From NCBI GenBank assembly GCA_020846935.1, contig JADLCY010000013.1, forward strand, positions 1 through 64,000: a stretch of 64,000 nucleotides of DNA, in the 5' to 3' direction. Below the pieces are notes generated by a model. The model was not told the origin of the DNA. It worked only from the letters and a program-made list of their open reading frames with translations, and ran no database searches. Positions 8,354 to 17,046 of the stretch are shown one piece after another (positions within the stretch are counted from its first letter, which is position 1; each line of letters opens with the position of its first letter). Position numbers and translations under genes: made by a program. This stretch comes from Gemmatimonadaceae bacterium. GTDB taxonomy: Bacteria; Gemmatimonadota; Gemmatimonadetes; Gemmatimonadales; Gemmatimonadaceae.

Positions 8354-9130
8354 GTGCTCCCGGCCCCGTGCTACATCGTCTCCGATGCGCACCTTGGCGT
8401 TGCTCCGCGTGCTTCGGAGCACGGCCTCGTGTCATTTCTCCGGCACGCCCGACAGGACGCGAGGTCGCTGGTGATCAACGGCGACCTGTTCGACTTCTGG
8501 TTCGAGTGGCGCAGCGTCATCCCGCGGATCGGATATCGGGTGCTGGCCGAAGTGGCTGCGTTCGCCGACGCAGGCATCCCCGTCCTGTGGGTGGCCGGAA
8601 ACCATGACTGCTGGGGTGGCCAGTTCCTGCGCGACGATGCCGGGATCGACTACCGGTTTGGCCCATGGCGCGGGACGATCGGGGGCTGGCAGGTGCGGAT
8701 CGACCATGGCGACGGTCTCCGTGGTGCCGAGGACCGCCGGTACCGATTCGTCCGACCGCTGCTCCGCAATCGGGCGGCGATCTGGGCGTACCGGCATCTC
8801 CTTCACCCGGACTGGGCCAGCCGGATCGCGTTAGGCACTTCGGCGACGAGCCGCACCTACAGCGCCGCGGACAACGGGGAGGGTCTCAAGCGGGTGGCGT
8901 TCCGCGACCTTGCCGCCGACCGCGCACTGGACCTGATCGTGTTCGGGCACTCGCATGTGCCGGCGCTGGTCGCGTCGCCGACGGGTGGACTCTACGGCAA
9001 TGCCGGCACCTGGCTCGGCGACAGCACCTACCTACGGCTTGCCGACGAGCACGTCACGCTGCTGCGCTGGAAGGGGTCACACGGGGAGCCGATCGCGCAT
9101 CATTCCCGCCCGGCACCAGCCGAAGCCTGA
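8354..9130 (+). CDS. lpxH: UDP-2,3-diacylglucosamine hydrolase (LpxH)
   Basis: A calcineurin-like phosphoesterase of 258 aa that cleaves UDP-2,3-diacylglucosamine to lipid X in lipid A synthesis. All metal motifs are present: SDAHLG near the N-terminus, [18 protein letters not shown] and FGHSHVP near the C-terminus. The [10 protein letters not shown] segment is specific to the LpxH/LpxH2 group. The GTG at 8354 leaves the family-typical lead-in of about eight residues before the first metal motif; the open frame further upstream is intergenic. It is transcribed away from the BMC operon and converges with the next gene 18 nt after its stop. Confidence 0.92.
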   Translation: MLPAPCYIVSDAHLGVAPRASEHGLVSFLRHARQDARSLVINGDLFDFWFEWRSVIPRIGYRVLAEVAAFADAGIPVLWVAGNHDCWGGQFLRDDAGIDYRFGPWRGTIGGWQVRIDHGDGLRGAEDRRYRFVRPLLRNRAAIWAYRHLLHPDWASRIALGTSATSRTYSAADNGEGLKRVAFRDLAADRALDLIVFGHSHVPALVASPTGGLYGNAGTWLGDSTYLRLADEHVTLLRWKGSHGEPIAHHSRPAPAEA

Positions 9131-9148
9131 GGCCGGGCTGGGTGCCGC

Positions 9149-9802
9149 CTATCGAAAGGTGACGCGGGCGCCGACCCCGGTGGCACCGGACGGCAGCCGC
9201 CGGAACTCGAGCTGGCCCGGCAGGTCCCAGAGGTGGGCGGAAACAAACGCGTCGGCGCCGGAGAACAGGTGTGTGAACGCGAGCATGGCCACCCAATCCT
9301 CATAGTGCAGCCGGCGCGCCTTGAGACGACTGCGCAGCTCGTTCCGGTCGTCGGTCGCGTAGCGATTGGGCACGAGCGATTTCACCTTGGGCCGTCCCTC
9401 GGCATCGAAGACCGGAAGGCCGGTGTTGGCGTCGATCTCGTACACGTCGACGATCCGTTCGCGCACCCGGCGCTTGGCGATGGCGAGGTCGTAGCGCGAC
9501 TTGACCAGCATCGTGATCGCGCTCATCTCGAACGCGACGTACACGGCACCGGCCGTCGGGCGCTGCAGTCGCGACTGGCCGAGTCCCGGAACGGCGAGTG
9601 AATAGAGAAACGCGCGCCTGGGCGAGATGGGTGGAGCCAGGCTGTCACGCACCGACGGCCGCGGGGCGACCCGATCCGGTCGCACCGGTACGACCCGAGC
9701 CGTGTCGCGAACCTGCGCGCCGGTGGGCCGCGCGACACCGACCAGCCACAACGCAACCGCGAGGTGCTGCGCGGCTCTGGCGAAGCTCGGAAAGGGCGTC
9801 AC
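9149..9802 (-). CDS. exported protein with DUF5683-like segment, unknown function
   Basis: A 217-aa protein from a GTG start. It has a signal peptide (hydrophobic about residues 10-28, likely cleaved after PTGAQ). A low-complexity Arg/Pro stretch leads to SPRRAFLYSLAVPGLGQ, a motif typical of DUF5683-like proteins of unknown function. Two further hydrophobic segments (AVYVAFEMSAITMLV and WVAMLAFTHLFSGADAFVSA) suggest membrane association. It lies between convergent lpxH and tRNA-Sec and shares no operon with either. No catalytic motif is visible. Confidence 0.8.
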   Translation of the reverse strand: MTPFPSFARAAQHLAVALWLVGVARPTGAQVRDTARVVPVRPDRVAPRPSVRDSLAPPISPRRAFLYSLAVPGLGQSRLQRPTAGAVYVAFEMSAITMLVKSRYDLAIAKRRVRERIVDVYEIDANTGLPVFDAEGRPKVKSLVPNRYATDDRNELRSRLKARRLHYEDWVAMLAFTHLFSGADAFVSAHLWDLPGQLEFRRLPSGATGVGARVTFR

Positions 9803-9835
9803 AGGCAGTGTCGCGTGTCGAGTCCCGGAGGTCGG

Positions 9836-9932
9836 TGGCGGGAGCGTGCGGGAATCGAACCCACCCGACCCGGCGATGCCGGGTCACGGCCGTTTTGAAG
9901 ACGACGGAAGCCACCAGGCCCCATCCGCTCCC
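9836..9932 (-). tRNA. selC: tRNA-Sec (UCA) with encoded CCA
   Basis: A long cloverleaf on the minus strand: 5' acceptor GGGAGCG pairing with CGCTCCC, a discriminator G, and an encoded CCA at 9838-9836. The anticodon loop is CTTCAAA (anticodon TCA, reads UGA). A long variable arm (GACCCGGC/GCCGGGTC hairpin) precedes the T-loop GGTTCGATTCC. The length of about 94 nt without CCA is normal for bacterial tRNA-Sec. It lies about 90 nt downstream of selD on the same strand. Confidence 0.97.
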
Positions 9933-10018
9933 ATACCCTGTTGGCATCCACGGCACGTGAGCCCAAAGCCTCGGCCATCGCCTCGGCGTCGTCCCGCCTT
10001 CGCGGGCGACGGACTCTC

Positions 10019-11056
10019 TTACTCCAGGACCAGCAGGTGTTCCCCGCGCTCGGTCACCTCACCAATCACGACCGACCCCGGGACGCGCGAAAGATAGTCG
10101 GCCACGCGTTCGCGGGGACAGGCAACGAGCAGACCACCCGACGTCTGCGGATCGATGGTGAGCGCGCGCTGTTCGACCGATGCCGCCCCCCAGTCCACGA
10201 GCGGCTCAAGATACGAGAGGTTGCGCTCGGCTCCCCCGGTGCGCACGCCGGCGCGGAGCGCTTCGCGAGTGCCGGGCAGCGTCGGGAGGCTCGTCAGGCG
10301 GATGCGCAAGGTGACACGACTGGCCCTGGCGATGTGCGACCCATGCCCGAGGAGTCCAAAACCAGTGACGTCAGTGGCGCAACGCAGCGCGAGGTCGACC
10401 GCCGCCGCTGCCGCAATGTCGTTCAGGCGTACCATGCTGTCGAGCATGGCCTGCTCGTCGCCCAGGCGCGCAGTGTCACGCTTGACGGCCGTGGCCACGA
10501 TCCCCGTGCCCAGCGGCTTCGTGAGGATGAGCACGTCTCCAGCGGTCGCGCCAGCATTGGTGAGCATCCGGTCGGGGTGCACGCGTCCGGTCACCGAGAG
10601 ACCGAACTTGAGCTCCTCGTCGTTGATGGTGTGACCTCCGATGAGCACCGCACCGGCTTCGTGCACCTTGTCCTGCCCACCGCGGACAATGTCGGTGAGC
10701 ACCTCCAGCGGCAGCGCGCCGGTGGGGAATCCGACGATGGACAACGCCGTCATGGGAACGCCGCCCATGGCGTAGACGTCGGAGAGTGCGTTGGCCGCCG
10801 CGACCTGACCAAAGACGTACGGGTCATCGACGATGGGCGCAAAGAAATCCACCGTCTGGACGAGTGCGAGCTCGCTCGTCAGGCGGTAGACGCCGGCGTC
10901 GTCGAACGACTCACGCCCCACGAGAATGGCAGGATCATCGCGCACGGGCAGCGGCGCGAGCGCTTTCGTCAGGTCTCCCGGACCCATCTTGGCGGCTCAA
11001 CCCGCACAGCGCGCAAACTGTGTGAGCCGGAAGATCCTGGCGCGTTCGTCGGTCAT
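10019..11056 (-). CDS. selD: selenophosphate synthetase SelD, itself a selenoprotein (in-frame UGA)
   Basis: SelD makes selenophosphate from selenide and ATP, the selenium donor for selenocysteine. The apparent frame begins at MGPGDL (10987), but reading upstream in the same frame gives 23 more codons from an ATG at 11056. They end in CAG-UGA-AAK, that is CAGUAAKMGPGDL. The UGA (10999-10997, residue 20) is at the catalytic Cys/Sec position of the family. The full product is therefore 345 aa with Sec20, Cys17 and the essential Lys23. Later motifs (FFAPIVDDPYVFGQVAAAN, ATDVTGFGLLGH, DPQTSGGLL) are all intact. tRNA-Sec lies downstream. An automatic caller would truncate this gene. Confidence 0.95.
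10972..10999 (-). promoter_or_regulatory. Sec UGA codon and candidate bacterial SECIS
   Basis: UGA is at 10999-10997. Twelve bases on, GGTC (10984-10981) can pair with GACC (10975-10972) around a CGGGA loop, with flanking G-U pairs. The loop begins about 17 nt after the UGA, within the spacing used by bacterial SECIS elements recognised by SelB. The stem is short, so the fold needs checking. Confidence 0.5.
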
Positions 11057-11073
11057 GGTGCGTGGTGTCGAAC

Positions 11074-11095
11074 CGGCCGATGCAGGTATCGGCCG
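11074..11095. repeat. 8-bp perfect inverted repeat between ridA and selD
   Basis: CGGCCGAT (11074-11081) and ATCGGCCG (11088-11095) with a 6-nt loop, 18 nt upstream of the selD start. It lacks a T-run in either direction, so it is not a convincing terminator. It could be a protein-binding palindrome or a weak terminator after ridA. Confidence 0.4.
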
Positions 11096-11147
11096 TGCAC
11101 CGAACCTTAGCGGGGCCGGCGAGGTTGCGTCTACCGGGGTGCGTCGA

Positions 11148-11528
11148 TCAGGGAACGCGGGCCACCGCTTCGATCTCGACCAGCACGCCGCGCGGCAGCG
11201 CGGACACCTGCACGGTGGACCGGGCGGGTCGCGCATCACCGAGCGCACGGGCGTAGACCTCGTTCACGCGCGGGAAGTCCGCCAGATCGTGAAGAAACAC
11301 CGTGGTCTTCACGACATCGCGCCAGCCGCAGCCCGCCTGGGCGAGCACCGCTTCGAGATTGGCGAGCACGCGCTCGGTCTGCGCCACGACGTCGCCGCTG
11401 ACGACGCTCATCGTGACCGGGTCGAGGGCGATCTGGCCGGCAGTGAACAGGAAGCCACCTGCAACGATGCCCTGGGAGTAGGGACCGATCGCAGCGGGCG
11501 CGTTTTCGGTGTGAATGTGACTGAGCAC
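11148..11528 (-). CDS. ridA: RidA family reactive intermediate deaminase
   Basis: A 126-aa RidA/YjgF/YER057c/UK114 protein. RidA hydrolyses enamine/imine intermediates, such as 2-aminoacrylate released by PLP enzymes. Family motifs are clear: APAAIGPYSQGIVAGGFLFT at the N-terminus, SGQIALDP-like AGQIALDPVT, and the C-terminal PARSTVQVSALPRGVLVEIE containing the substrate-binding Arg. Length is typical. It lies about 50 nt downstream of fhs in orientation and is likely its own or a trailing gene. The link with selD is only positional. Confidence 0.95.
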   Translation of the reverse strand: MLSHIHTENAPAAIGPYSQGIVAGGFLFTAGQIALDPVTMSVVSGDVVAQTERVLANLEAVLAQAGCGWRDVVKTTVFLHDLADFPRVNEVYARALGDARPARSTVQVSALPRGVLVEIEAVARVP

Positions 11529-11579
11529 GGTCAGGCGGATGACGGGTGGATGCTGCTGAGGTATGATCGCTGCCGGCTC

Positions 11580-13253
11580 CTAGGACAACCCCGAGATGGT
11601 CCCATCCGCGGTCACGTGCATCCGCTGCGCCGCCGGATCCTTTGGCAGTCCGGGCATCGTCATGATATCGCCGCATTGCGCCACCACGAATCCGGCGCCT
11701 GCGGACGGGTAGACCTCGTTGACCGTGATGGTGAATCCGGTCGGCCGTCCAAGCCTGGTGGCGTCGTCCGTGAGCGAGTACTGGGTCTTCGCCATGCACA
11801 CGGGTGTGTCATGGAGCCCGATGGACTCGAGGTAGTCGATGGTTCGCTCGGCTTTCGGCGAGAAGTCGACGCCATCGGCACCGTAGACCTTGCGCGCGAT
11901 GGTCGTGACTTTCTCCCGGATCGGCCGGCCCGCGTCGTAGATCGGCGCGAACCTGGAGCCGCCCTCGGCGAGCATCGCGATCACTTCGTGGGCGAGTTCC
12001 AGCCCGCCTTCCCCGCCCTTCGCGAACACTTCATTCATGGCAACGCGTACGCCGGCCTTCTTCGCGGCGTCGATCACCATCTTCAATTCCGCATCGGTAT
12101 CGGAGGCAAATCGGTTCACGGCCACGACGATTGGCGTGCCAAACTGCTTCACGTTGTCAATGTGGTGCTGAAGGTTCGGCAAACCACGTTCCAGGGCGCC
12201 GAGGTCTTCGCGCGCGAGGTCCTTTTTGCTGGCGCCACCGTTCATCTTGAGCGCGCGCACCGTGGCGACGAGTACCGAGGCTTCGGGGACGAGTCCCCCG
12301 GCGCGGCACTTGATGTCGAAGAACTTCTCGGCGCCCAGGTCGGAGCCAAAGCCCGCTTCGGTCACCACGATGTCGGCCAGCGCGAGACCCGCGCGCGTTG
12401 CGAGGATCGAGTTGCAGCCGTGGGCGATATTGCCGAACGGGCCCGCGTGCACGAAGGCCGGGCCTCCTTCGAGCGTCTGCACCAGGTTGGGGCGGATCGC
12501 GTCCTTGAGCAGCATCGCCATCGCGCCGGCCACGCCGATGTCGCCCGCTCGGACGGGGGTGCGTGCGGCGCCGTACGTGGAGCCGACGATGATGCGAGCG
12601 AGTCGCGCCTCGAGGTCGGCAAACGAAGTGGAGAGCGCGACGATCGCCATGACCTCCGACGCCGGGATGATGACCCAGCGCTCCTCGCGCACCACGCCTT
12701 CGGCGGGCCCTCCGAGGCCGATCACGGCGCGGCGAAGGGCGCGATCGTTCATGTCGATCGTGCGCGGCCACGTGATGCGCCGCGGATCGATGTTGAGGAC
12801 ATTCCCCTGTTGCAGGTGGTTGTCCGTCATCGCGGCCAGCAGCGCGTGTGCCGTCGAGATGGCGTGGAAATCACCGGTGAAATGGAGGTTGATGTCCTCC
12901 ATCGGCAGCACCTGCGAATATCCGCCTCCGGCCGCACCGCCCTTCATGCCAAAGACAGGGCCGAGGCTGGGCTCCCGGATGCAAAGGGCCGTCCGCTTGC
13001 CGATACGTCGCAGCGCCTGGGCGAGGCCGACGGACGTGGTCGTCTTGCCTTCACCCGCCGCGGTGGGATTGATCGCGGTGACGAGGACGAGGCGCCCGCG
13101 CGCGGGACGCTGCGTGACCTCGAGCGGGATCTTCGCCTTGTACTTGCCGTACAGGTCGAGATCATCGGGCGTGAGGTCCAGTTCGGCGGCGACGTCAGCG
13201 ATGGGACGGAGCTTTGCCTGCTGGGCGATCTCGATGTCGGTTGGAAAGGTCAT
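11580..13253 (-). CDS. fhs: formate-tetrahydrofolate ligase
   Basis: A 557-aa enzyme of the usual family length. It joins formate to tetrahydrofolate using ATP, giving 10-formyl-THF for purine and fMet-tRNA synthesis or C1 metabolism. The P-loop is AINPTAAGEGKTTTSVGL near residues 61-78. The conserved MKGGAAGGGYSQVLPMEDIN segment follows, as does GGPAFVHAGPFGNIAHGCNS, which is diagnostic. The C-terminus GDIMTMPGLPKDPAA is also conserved. It is a monocistronic-looking gene: 53 nt separate it from tatD upstream. A TACAAT -10-like hexamer (13297-13302) lies upstream, but its -35 is poor. Confidence 0.97.
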   Translation of the reverse strand: MTFPTDIEIAQQAKLRPIADVAAELDLTPDDLDLYGKYKAKIPLEVTQRPARGRLVLVTAINPTAAGEGKTTTSVGLAQALRRIGKRTALCIREPSLGPVFGMKGGAAGGGYSQVLPMEDINLHFTGDFHAISTAHALLAAMTDNHLQQGNVLNIDPRRITWPRTIDMNDRALRRAVIGLGGPAEGVVREERWVIIPASEVMAIVALSTSFADLEARLARIIVGSTYGAARTPVRAGDIGVAGAMAMLLKDAIRPNLVQTLEGGPAFVHAGPFGNIAHGCNSILATRAGLALADIVVTEAGFGSDLGAEKFFDIKCRAGGLVPEASVLVATVRALKMNGGASKKDLAREDLGALERGLPNLQHHIDNVKQFGTPIVVAVNRFASDTDAELKMVIDAAKKAGVRVAMNEVFAKGGEGGLELAHEVIAMLAEGGSRFAPIYDAGRPIREKVTTIARKVYGADGVDFSPKAERTIDYLESIGLHDTPVCMAKTQYSLTDDATRLGRPTGFTITVNEVYPSAGAGFVVAQCGDIMTMPGLPKDPAAQRMHVTADGTISGLS

Positions 13254-13306
13254 GGCGTGGACGGCGGGTCAGTTGAGGCAGGGGTCGGCGGCGCGGATTG
13301 TAGCGA

Positions 13307-14104
13307 TCAGGACATGGCGACCGCCAGACCGAAACAGGCGATCGCATTGCGCGAGACGGAGCGGCCGAGGGCGTCGGTGGTAACACCACGGGCGCGGGCC
13401 AGGTGCGCGAGCGTGTTGGGAATCAGCGACGGTTCGTTGCGGGTGCCGCGCACGGGCTCCGGTGCGAGGTACGGGGCGTCCGTTTCAACGAGGATGCGGT
13501 CCTCGGGTACGAGGCGAACCAGATCATCGTCGCGCCATCGCTTGAAGGTCACGACGCCGCTGAAGGAGACGTACCAGCCGGCCTCGACGGCGGTGTGCGC
13601 CAGTTCGACCGGCCCCGTGAAGCAATGCAGGATGCCGCGCACGCCGGCCTGGCCGGCCTCGCGCACCATCGCGACGGTCTCCGGCACGGCGTTGCGCGTG
13701 TGGACCACGATCGGTCGATTGACCTCGCGAGCGAGGGCCAACTGCTCCGCAAAGGCCCGGCGCTGCTGCGAAGGCGTCGAGTTGTCGTAGGTGCCATCGA
13801 GTCCACACTCACCGACCGCCACCGCGCCGCGATCGACGTGCGCCCGGATGAGTTCCACATCCCTCGCCGCGTCCCATGCGGCGGCATCGAACGGATGCAC
13901 GCCCGCGGTCCACACGACGAATCCGGGGTACGCTCGGGCAATGGCTTCGGCGCGATCGGCCTGAGGGATGGATTCTCCGATGCACACGAGAGCGAGCGCG
14001 CCGGCCTCGCGCGCCCGGATGACTACCGCGTCGCGATCATGGTCGAACTTTGGATCCGCGAGGTGCGAATGGCTGTCGATGAACGACGGCACGGGACGAA
14101 ACAC
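13307..14104 (-). CDS. tatD: TatD family metal-dependent DNase/hydrolase
   Basis: A 265-aa TIM-barrel hydrolase. The N-terminal metal motif is IDSHSHLADPKFDHD (H-x-H), with the metal-bridging Glu in VAVGECGLDG. Further ligands are in RPIVVHTRNA and GILHCFTG, and the final Asp is in ILVETDAPYLAPEP. TatD enzymes are reported as 3'-5' exodeoxyribonucleases/RNases involved in DNA repair and RNA quality control. The gene follows secF after 32 nt and may be cotranscribed with secDF. All catalytic residues seem intact. Confidence 0.95.
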   Translation of the reverse strand: MFRPVPSFIDSHSHLADPKFDHDRDAVVIRAREAGALALVCIGESIPQADRAEAIARAYPGFVVWTAGVHPFDAAAWDAARDVELIRAHVDRGAVAVGECGLDGTYDNSTPSQQRRAFAEQLALAREVNRPIVVHTRNAVPETVAMVREAGQAGVRGILHCFTGPVELAHTAVEAGWYVSFSGVVTFKRWRDDDLVRLVPEDRILVETDAPYLAPEPVRGTRNEPSLIPNTLAHLARARGVTTDALGRSVSRNAIACFGLAVAMS

Positions 14105-14136
14105 GGACCGCCGCGCGAGGCGGCGGTCCGGCTGGC

Positions 14137-15171
14137 TCAGCGGGTCGTTGCGCGCCGCGGAGCCGCACCCGAGGGTGCGGGCCGGGCCGGGCGTTCCTTT
14201 GCCGACTCCGCGAGCGCGGCCTGTCGCGAGACCTGCGCCTTGTCGCTGACCGCGCGCGGGAACTTGCGCTCGATCCAGAGGAGCACCGGCGACGCCACGT
14301 AGATCGACGAGAAGGTGGCGACGAAGATGCCAAAGGTCATGACGACGGCAAACGGCCGAAGGACTTCACCCGCAAACAGCAGCAACGCGAGCGTTGCCGC
14401 CATCGTGGTCGTGTGTGTCAGCACCGACCGCGGCAAAGTCTCGTTGATGGACTCGTTGAGCGTGTCGTACAACGGCTGCTTGCGTCCTTTGCGCAGGTTC
14501 TCGCGCACACGATCGAAGATGATGATCGTATCGTTGCCCGAGTAACCGAGGAGCGTCAGGATCGCGCCGACGACGACCAGCGAGACTTCGATGTGGAACA
14601 GCTTGATGAACGCGAGCGTGATGAGCACGTCGTGCGCCGTGGAGATCACGGCGGCGAGCCCGAATCGCCACTCGAATCGGAAGGCGAGATACACGAGGGT
14701 GACAAACGACGCGAGGACCATGGCGATCGCGGCGCCCGTGCGGAGTTCGGCACCAACCCTGGGGCCGACGACCTCCGTGCGTTCCGCCGTGTAGCTGCCA
14801 GCCCCGTACTTCGCGTCGAGCGCGGCCCGGATGGCCGTGGCCACGGCGCTCGTGGATGCGGAATCCGAGACCGCCGCGCCCTCCGCGCGGTTCTGGGCGC
14901 GGATCGTGTATTCGGTGGCGTCGCCAAACCGCTGGATCTCGGCGCCGTCCACGCCGCCGGCATCGAGGGCGGCGCGCAATTCGCCATCATCCACAGGTTT
15001 CGTAAACCGCACCTGCATCAGCGTCCCGCTGGTGAACTCGATGCTGTAGTTCACGCCACCGCGGAACACGTAACTGCCCACGCCGAGCATGATGAAGACG
15101 ACCGTGGCGACGGCTGCGTGTCGCCACCACTTGATGAAGTCGTAGCTGGTGTTGTGGAAGATGCGGATCAT
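14137..15171 (-). CDS. secF: protein translocase subunit SecF
   Basis: A 344-aa RND-type membrane protein that works with SecD to pull preproteins across the inner membrane using proton flow. It has one TM segment near residues 18-38, a periplasmic domain starting NYSIEFTSGTLMQVRF (family motif DFTGGt, here EFTSGT), and five more TM helices. It also has the conserved GYSGNDTIIIFDRVRENLRK, LNESINETLPRSVLTH and LLFAGEVLRPFAVVMTFGI segments. A basic, Ala/Pro-rich tail follows. The ATG at 15171 overlaps the secD stop; the longer upstream frame is shadow of secD. Confidence 0.96.
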   Translation of the reverse strand: MIRIFHNTSYDFIKWWRHAAVATVVFIMLGVGSYVFRGGVNYSIEFTSGTLMQVRFTKPVDDGELRAALDAGGVDGAEIQRFGDATEYTIRAQNRAEGAAVSDSASTSAVATAIRAALDAKYGAGSYTAERTEVVGPRVGAELRTGAAIAMVLASFVTLVYLAFRFEWRFGLAAVISTAHDVLITLAFIKLFHIEVSLVVVGAILTLLGYSGNDTIIIFDRVRENLRKGRKQPLYDTLNESINETLPRSVLTHTTTMAATLALLLFAGEVLRPFAVVMTFGIFVATFSSIYVASPVLLWIERKFPRAVSDKAQVSRQAALAESAKERPARPAPSGAAPRRATTR

Positions 15172-16829
15172 CAGATGCTCAGGGTCTGGGCGTTCCTGGT
15201 ACGCGACAGCCAGACCAGGTAGAAGGTGCGGGTGACAAACACCGCGCAGAAGAGCGAGGCCGCGATGCCGGCAATGAGGGTCACGGCAAAGCCACGCACG
15301 GGGCCCGTACCGTACTGGTACAGCACCGCGGCGGTGAGGATCGTGGCGACGGAGGTGTCGAGAATCGCCGACCACGCGTGCTTGAAGCCCTCGTCGATCG
15401 AGGTCCGCACGGTCTTCCCGCGATCGAGTTCCTCACGAATGCGCTCGAAGATCAGCACGTTCGCGTCGACCGCGATACCCACCGACAGCACGAGACCGGC
15501 AAGCCCCGGGAGCGTGAGTACCGCGTTGAACCCGGCGAGGACGGCCATCGTGAACAGCACGTAGAGCACCAGCGCGGCAACGGCGAGCGTGCCCGAGAAG
15601 CGGTAGTAGCCGATCATGATGACGATCACCGCGAGGACCGCGATCACCATCGCGGTGGTACCCTTGGAGATGGAATCCTGTCCGAGGGACGCGCCGATGG
15701 AACGCACTTCGGAGACCTTGAGCGGCACCGGGAGCGAACCCGCGCGCAACACGAGCGCAAGATCCTGCGCTTCCTGGAGGCTCCGGCCCTGGCCCATCGT
15801 GATCTGGCCGCGCGCGCCGATCGCCTGGATGATGACGGGCGGGCGGCCCATCACCTTGTCGTCGAGCACGATCGCCATGTAGTCCTGCACATGCTTGCCC
15901 GTCTCCGACCGGAAGCGCCGCCCGCCTTCGTTGTTGAAGCGGAACTCGACGATGGTGCCTTCGATCGGCGACTGGTTCGGCTTGGCGTCTTCGAGATACT
16001 CGCCGGTGATGATCGGGCGGGCATCGACGACATAGAGCGTCCGGTACGGTGCACCGCCGACGGAGAGCGTATCACTCCCCCACAGCAGCTCGCGGCCAGG
16101 TGGCAGCGCCGCCTGGATCTCCGGCATCGCGAGATACGTCTCGAGCGCGGGTGCGTTGGACTGCGCCACGTAGTACTCGCCGTTGATGCTTCCGCGCTCC
16201 AGCAACCGGGAGAACGGTCCGGCGCTCGCATTCAGTCCGGGGACGGCTGCGGTGTCGCGCCTGGTCGTGTCTCCGGGCGCCGCGGAATCCTTCTTCGTGA
16301 ACAGATCGAGGCCCTTCTGTACCGGCTGGTCGCCCGTGGTGCTCGTGGTCGCGACCGCAGCGCTCCCCTTGTCTCGCACGATCTGGTCGAGTCGCGAAAG
16401 CGCCTTGTCGAGCGAGCCCGTCTCGTCGGTGATCTGGAACTGCAGGAAGGCCTGCGCCTTCACGACGTCTTCAGCGCGCTTGGGATCGTCGATGCCCGGA
16501 AGCTCCACGATGATGCGGTCCGTGCCCACCTTCTGGACGACGGGTTCCGAGACACCAAACTGGTCGATGCGGCTCCGCACGACCTTGAGGGCCCGATCGA
16601 GCGCATCGCTCTTGTCGGCGACGGCCTGCTTGCTGTCGTCGACTTCGAGGGACAGGTGCATGCCACCCTGCAGGTCGAGCCCACGCTTGAGCGGCACACG
16701 GCGGACGGTGTCGTAGACGAAGGCGCCATCGCGCTTCACGCGCTCGACCACAGTCCGCGGGAACAGGGCCCAGACGGACGCGATCACGAGCGCCGCGATC
16801 AAACCCAGTCGGTACTTCAGGTTGGACAT
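15171..16829 (-). CDS. secD: protein translocase subunit SecD
   Basis: A 552-aa partner of SecF. It has an N-terminal TM helix (residues 7-24), the first periplasmic domain with [18 protein letters not shown], a variable insert of about 150 residues rich in Thr/Gly, and the head domain with [20 protein letters not shown]. The C-terminal five-TM RND core shows [29 protein letters not shown], the key SecD motif. The ATG at 16829 follows a consensus-like promoter by about 35 nt. It forms an operon with secF, possibly with tatD. Confidence 0.97.
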   Translation of the reverse strand: MSNLKYRLGLIAALVIASVWALFPRTVVERVKRDGAFVYDTVRRVPLKRGLDLQGGMHLSLEVDDSKQAVADKSDALDRALKVVRSRIDQFGVSEPVVQKVGTDRIIVELPGIDDPKRAEDVVKAQAFLQFQITDETGSLDKALSRLDQIVRDKGSAAVATTSTTGDQPVQKGLDLFTKKDSAAPGDTTRRDTAAVPGLNASAGPFSRLLERGSINGEYYVAQSNAPALETYLAMPEIQAALPPGRELLWGSDTLSVGGAPYRTLYVVDARPIITGEYLEDAKPNQSPIEGTIVEFRFNNEGGRRFRSETGKHVQDYMAIVLDDKVMGRPPVIIQAIGARGQITMGQGRSLQEAQDLALVLRAGSLPVPLKVSEVRSIGASLGQDSISKGTTAMVIAVLAVIVIMIGYYRFSGTLAVAALVLYVLFTMAVLAGFNAVLTLPGLAGLVLSVGIAVDANVLIFERIREELDRGKTVRTSIDEGFKHAWSAILDTSVATILTAAVLYQYGTGPVRGFAVTLIAGIAASLFCAVFVTRTFYLVWLSRTRNAQTLSI

Positions 16830-16870
16830 GCGGTGAAACTCGACCTGAGGGGTGGTTGGGGAAGCTTTGA

Positions 16871-16899
16871 AGGTTAGGGGTGCGTGTCAGGGGAGTCAA
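16871..16899 (-). promoter_or_regulatory. secDF promoter
   Basis: Minus strand: TTGACT (16894-16899), 17-bp spacer, TAACCT (16871-16876). The predicted start is near 16864, leaving a 35-nt leader before secD. The rest of the 217-nt gap to ribF shows no gene or clear terminator. Confidence 0.7.
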
Positions 16900-17046
16900 C
16901 CAACGCGCACGGTCCGTCGGGTCGATCTGCAACCCGTTCGGGTGACAGCATTTCCCACGGTGCAGCGCCCGTCACCACCGCCCGCCCTCACGATTCCCGG
17001 GACCTGCAGCCCCTGCCCCTTTCTCCCCGGCTGCGCCCTCGGGCGT

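Noticed and set aside
10997-10999. possible frameshift or nonsense mutation in selD
   Set aside because: The frame is unbroken across the TGA and the residue falls at the known Sec position, with tRNA-Sec nearby; selenocysteine explains it better.
10926-13790. 954-aa open frame on the plus strand
   Set aside because: It is antisense to fhs, selD and ridA, has no recognisable motif, and arises from the lack of stops in GC-rich antisense frames.
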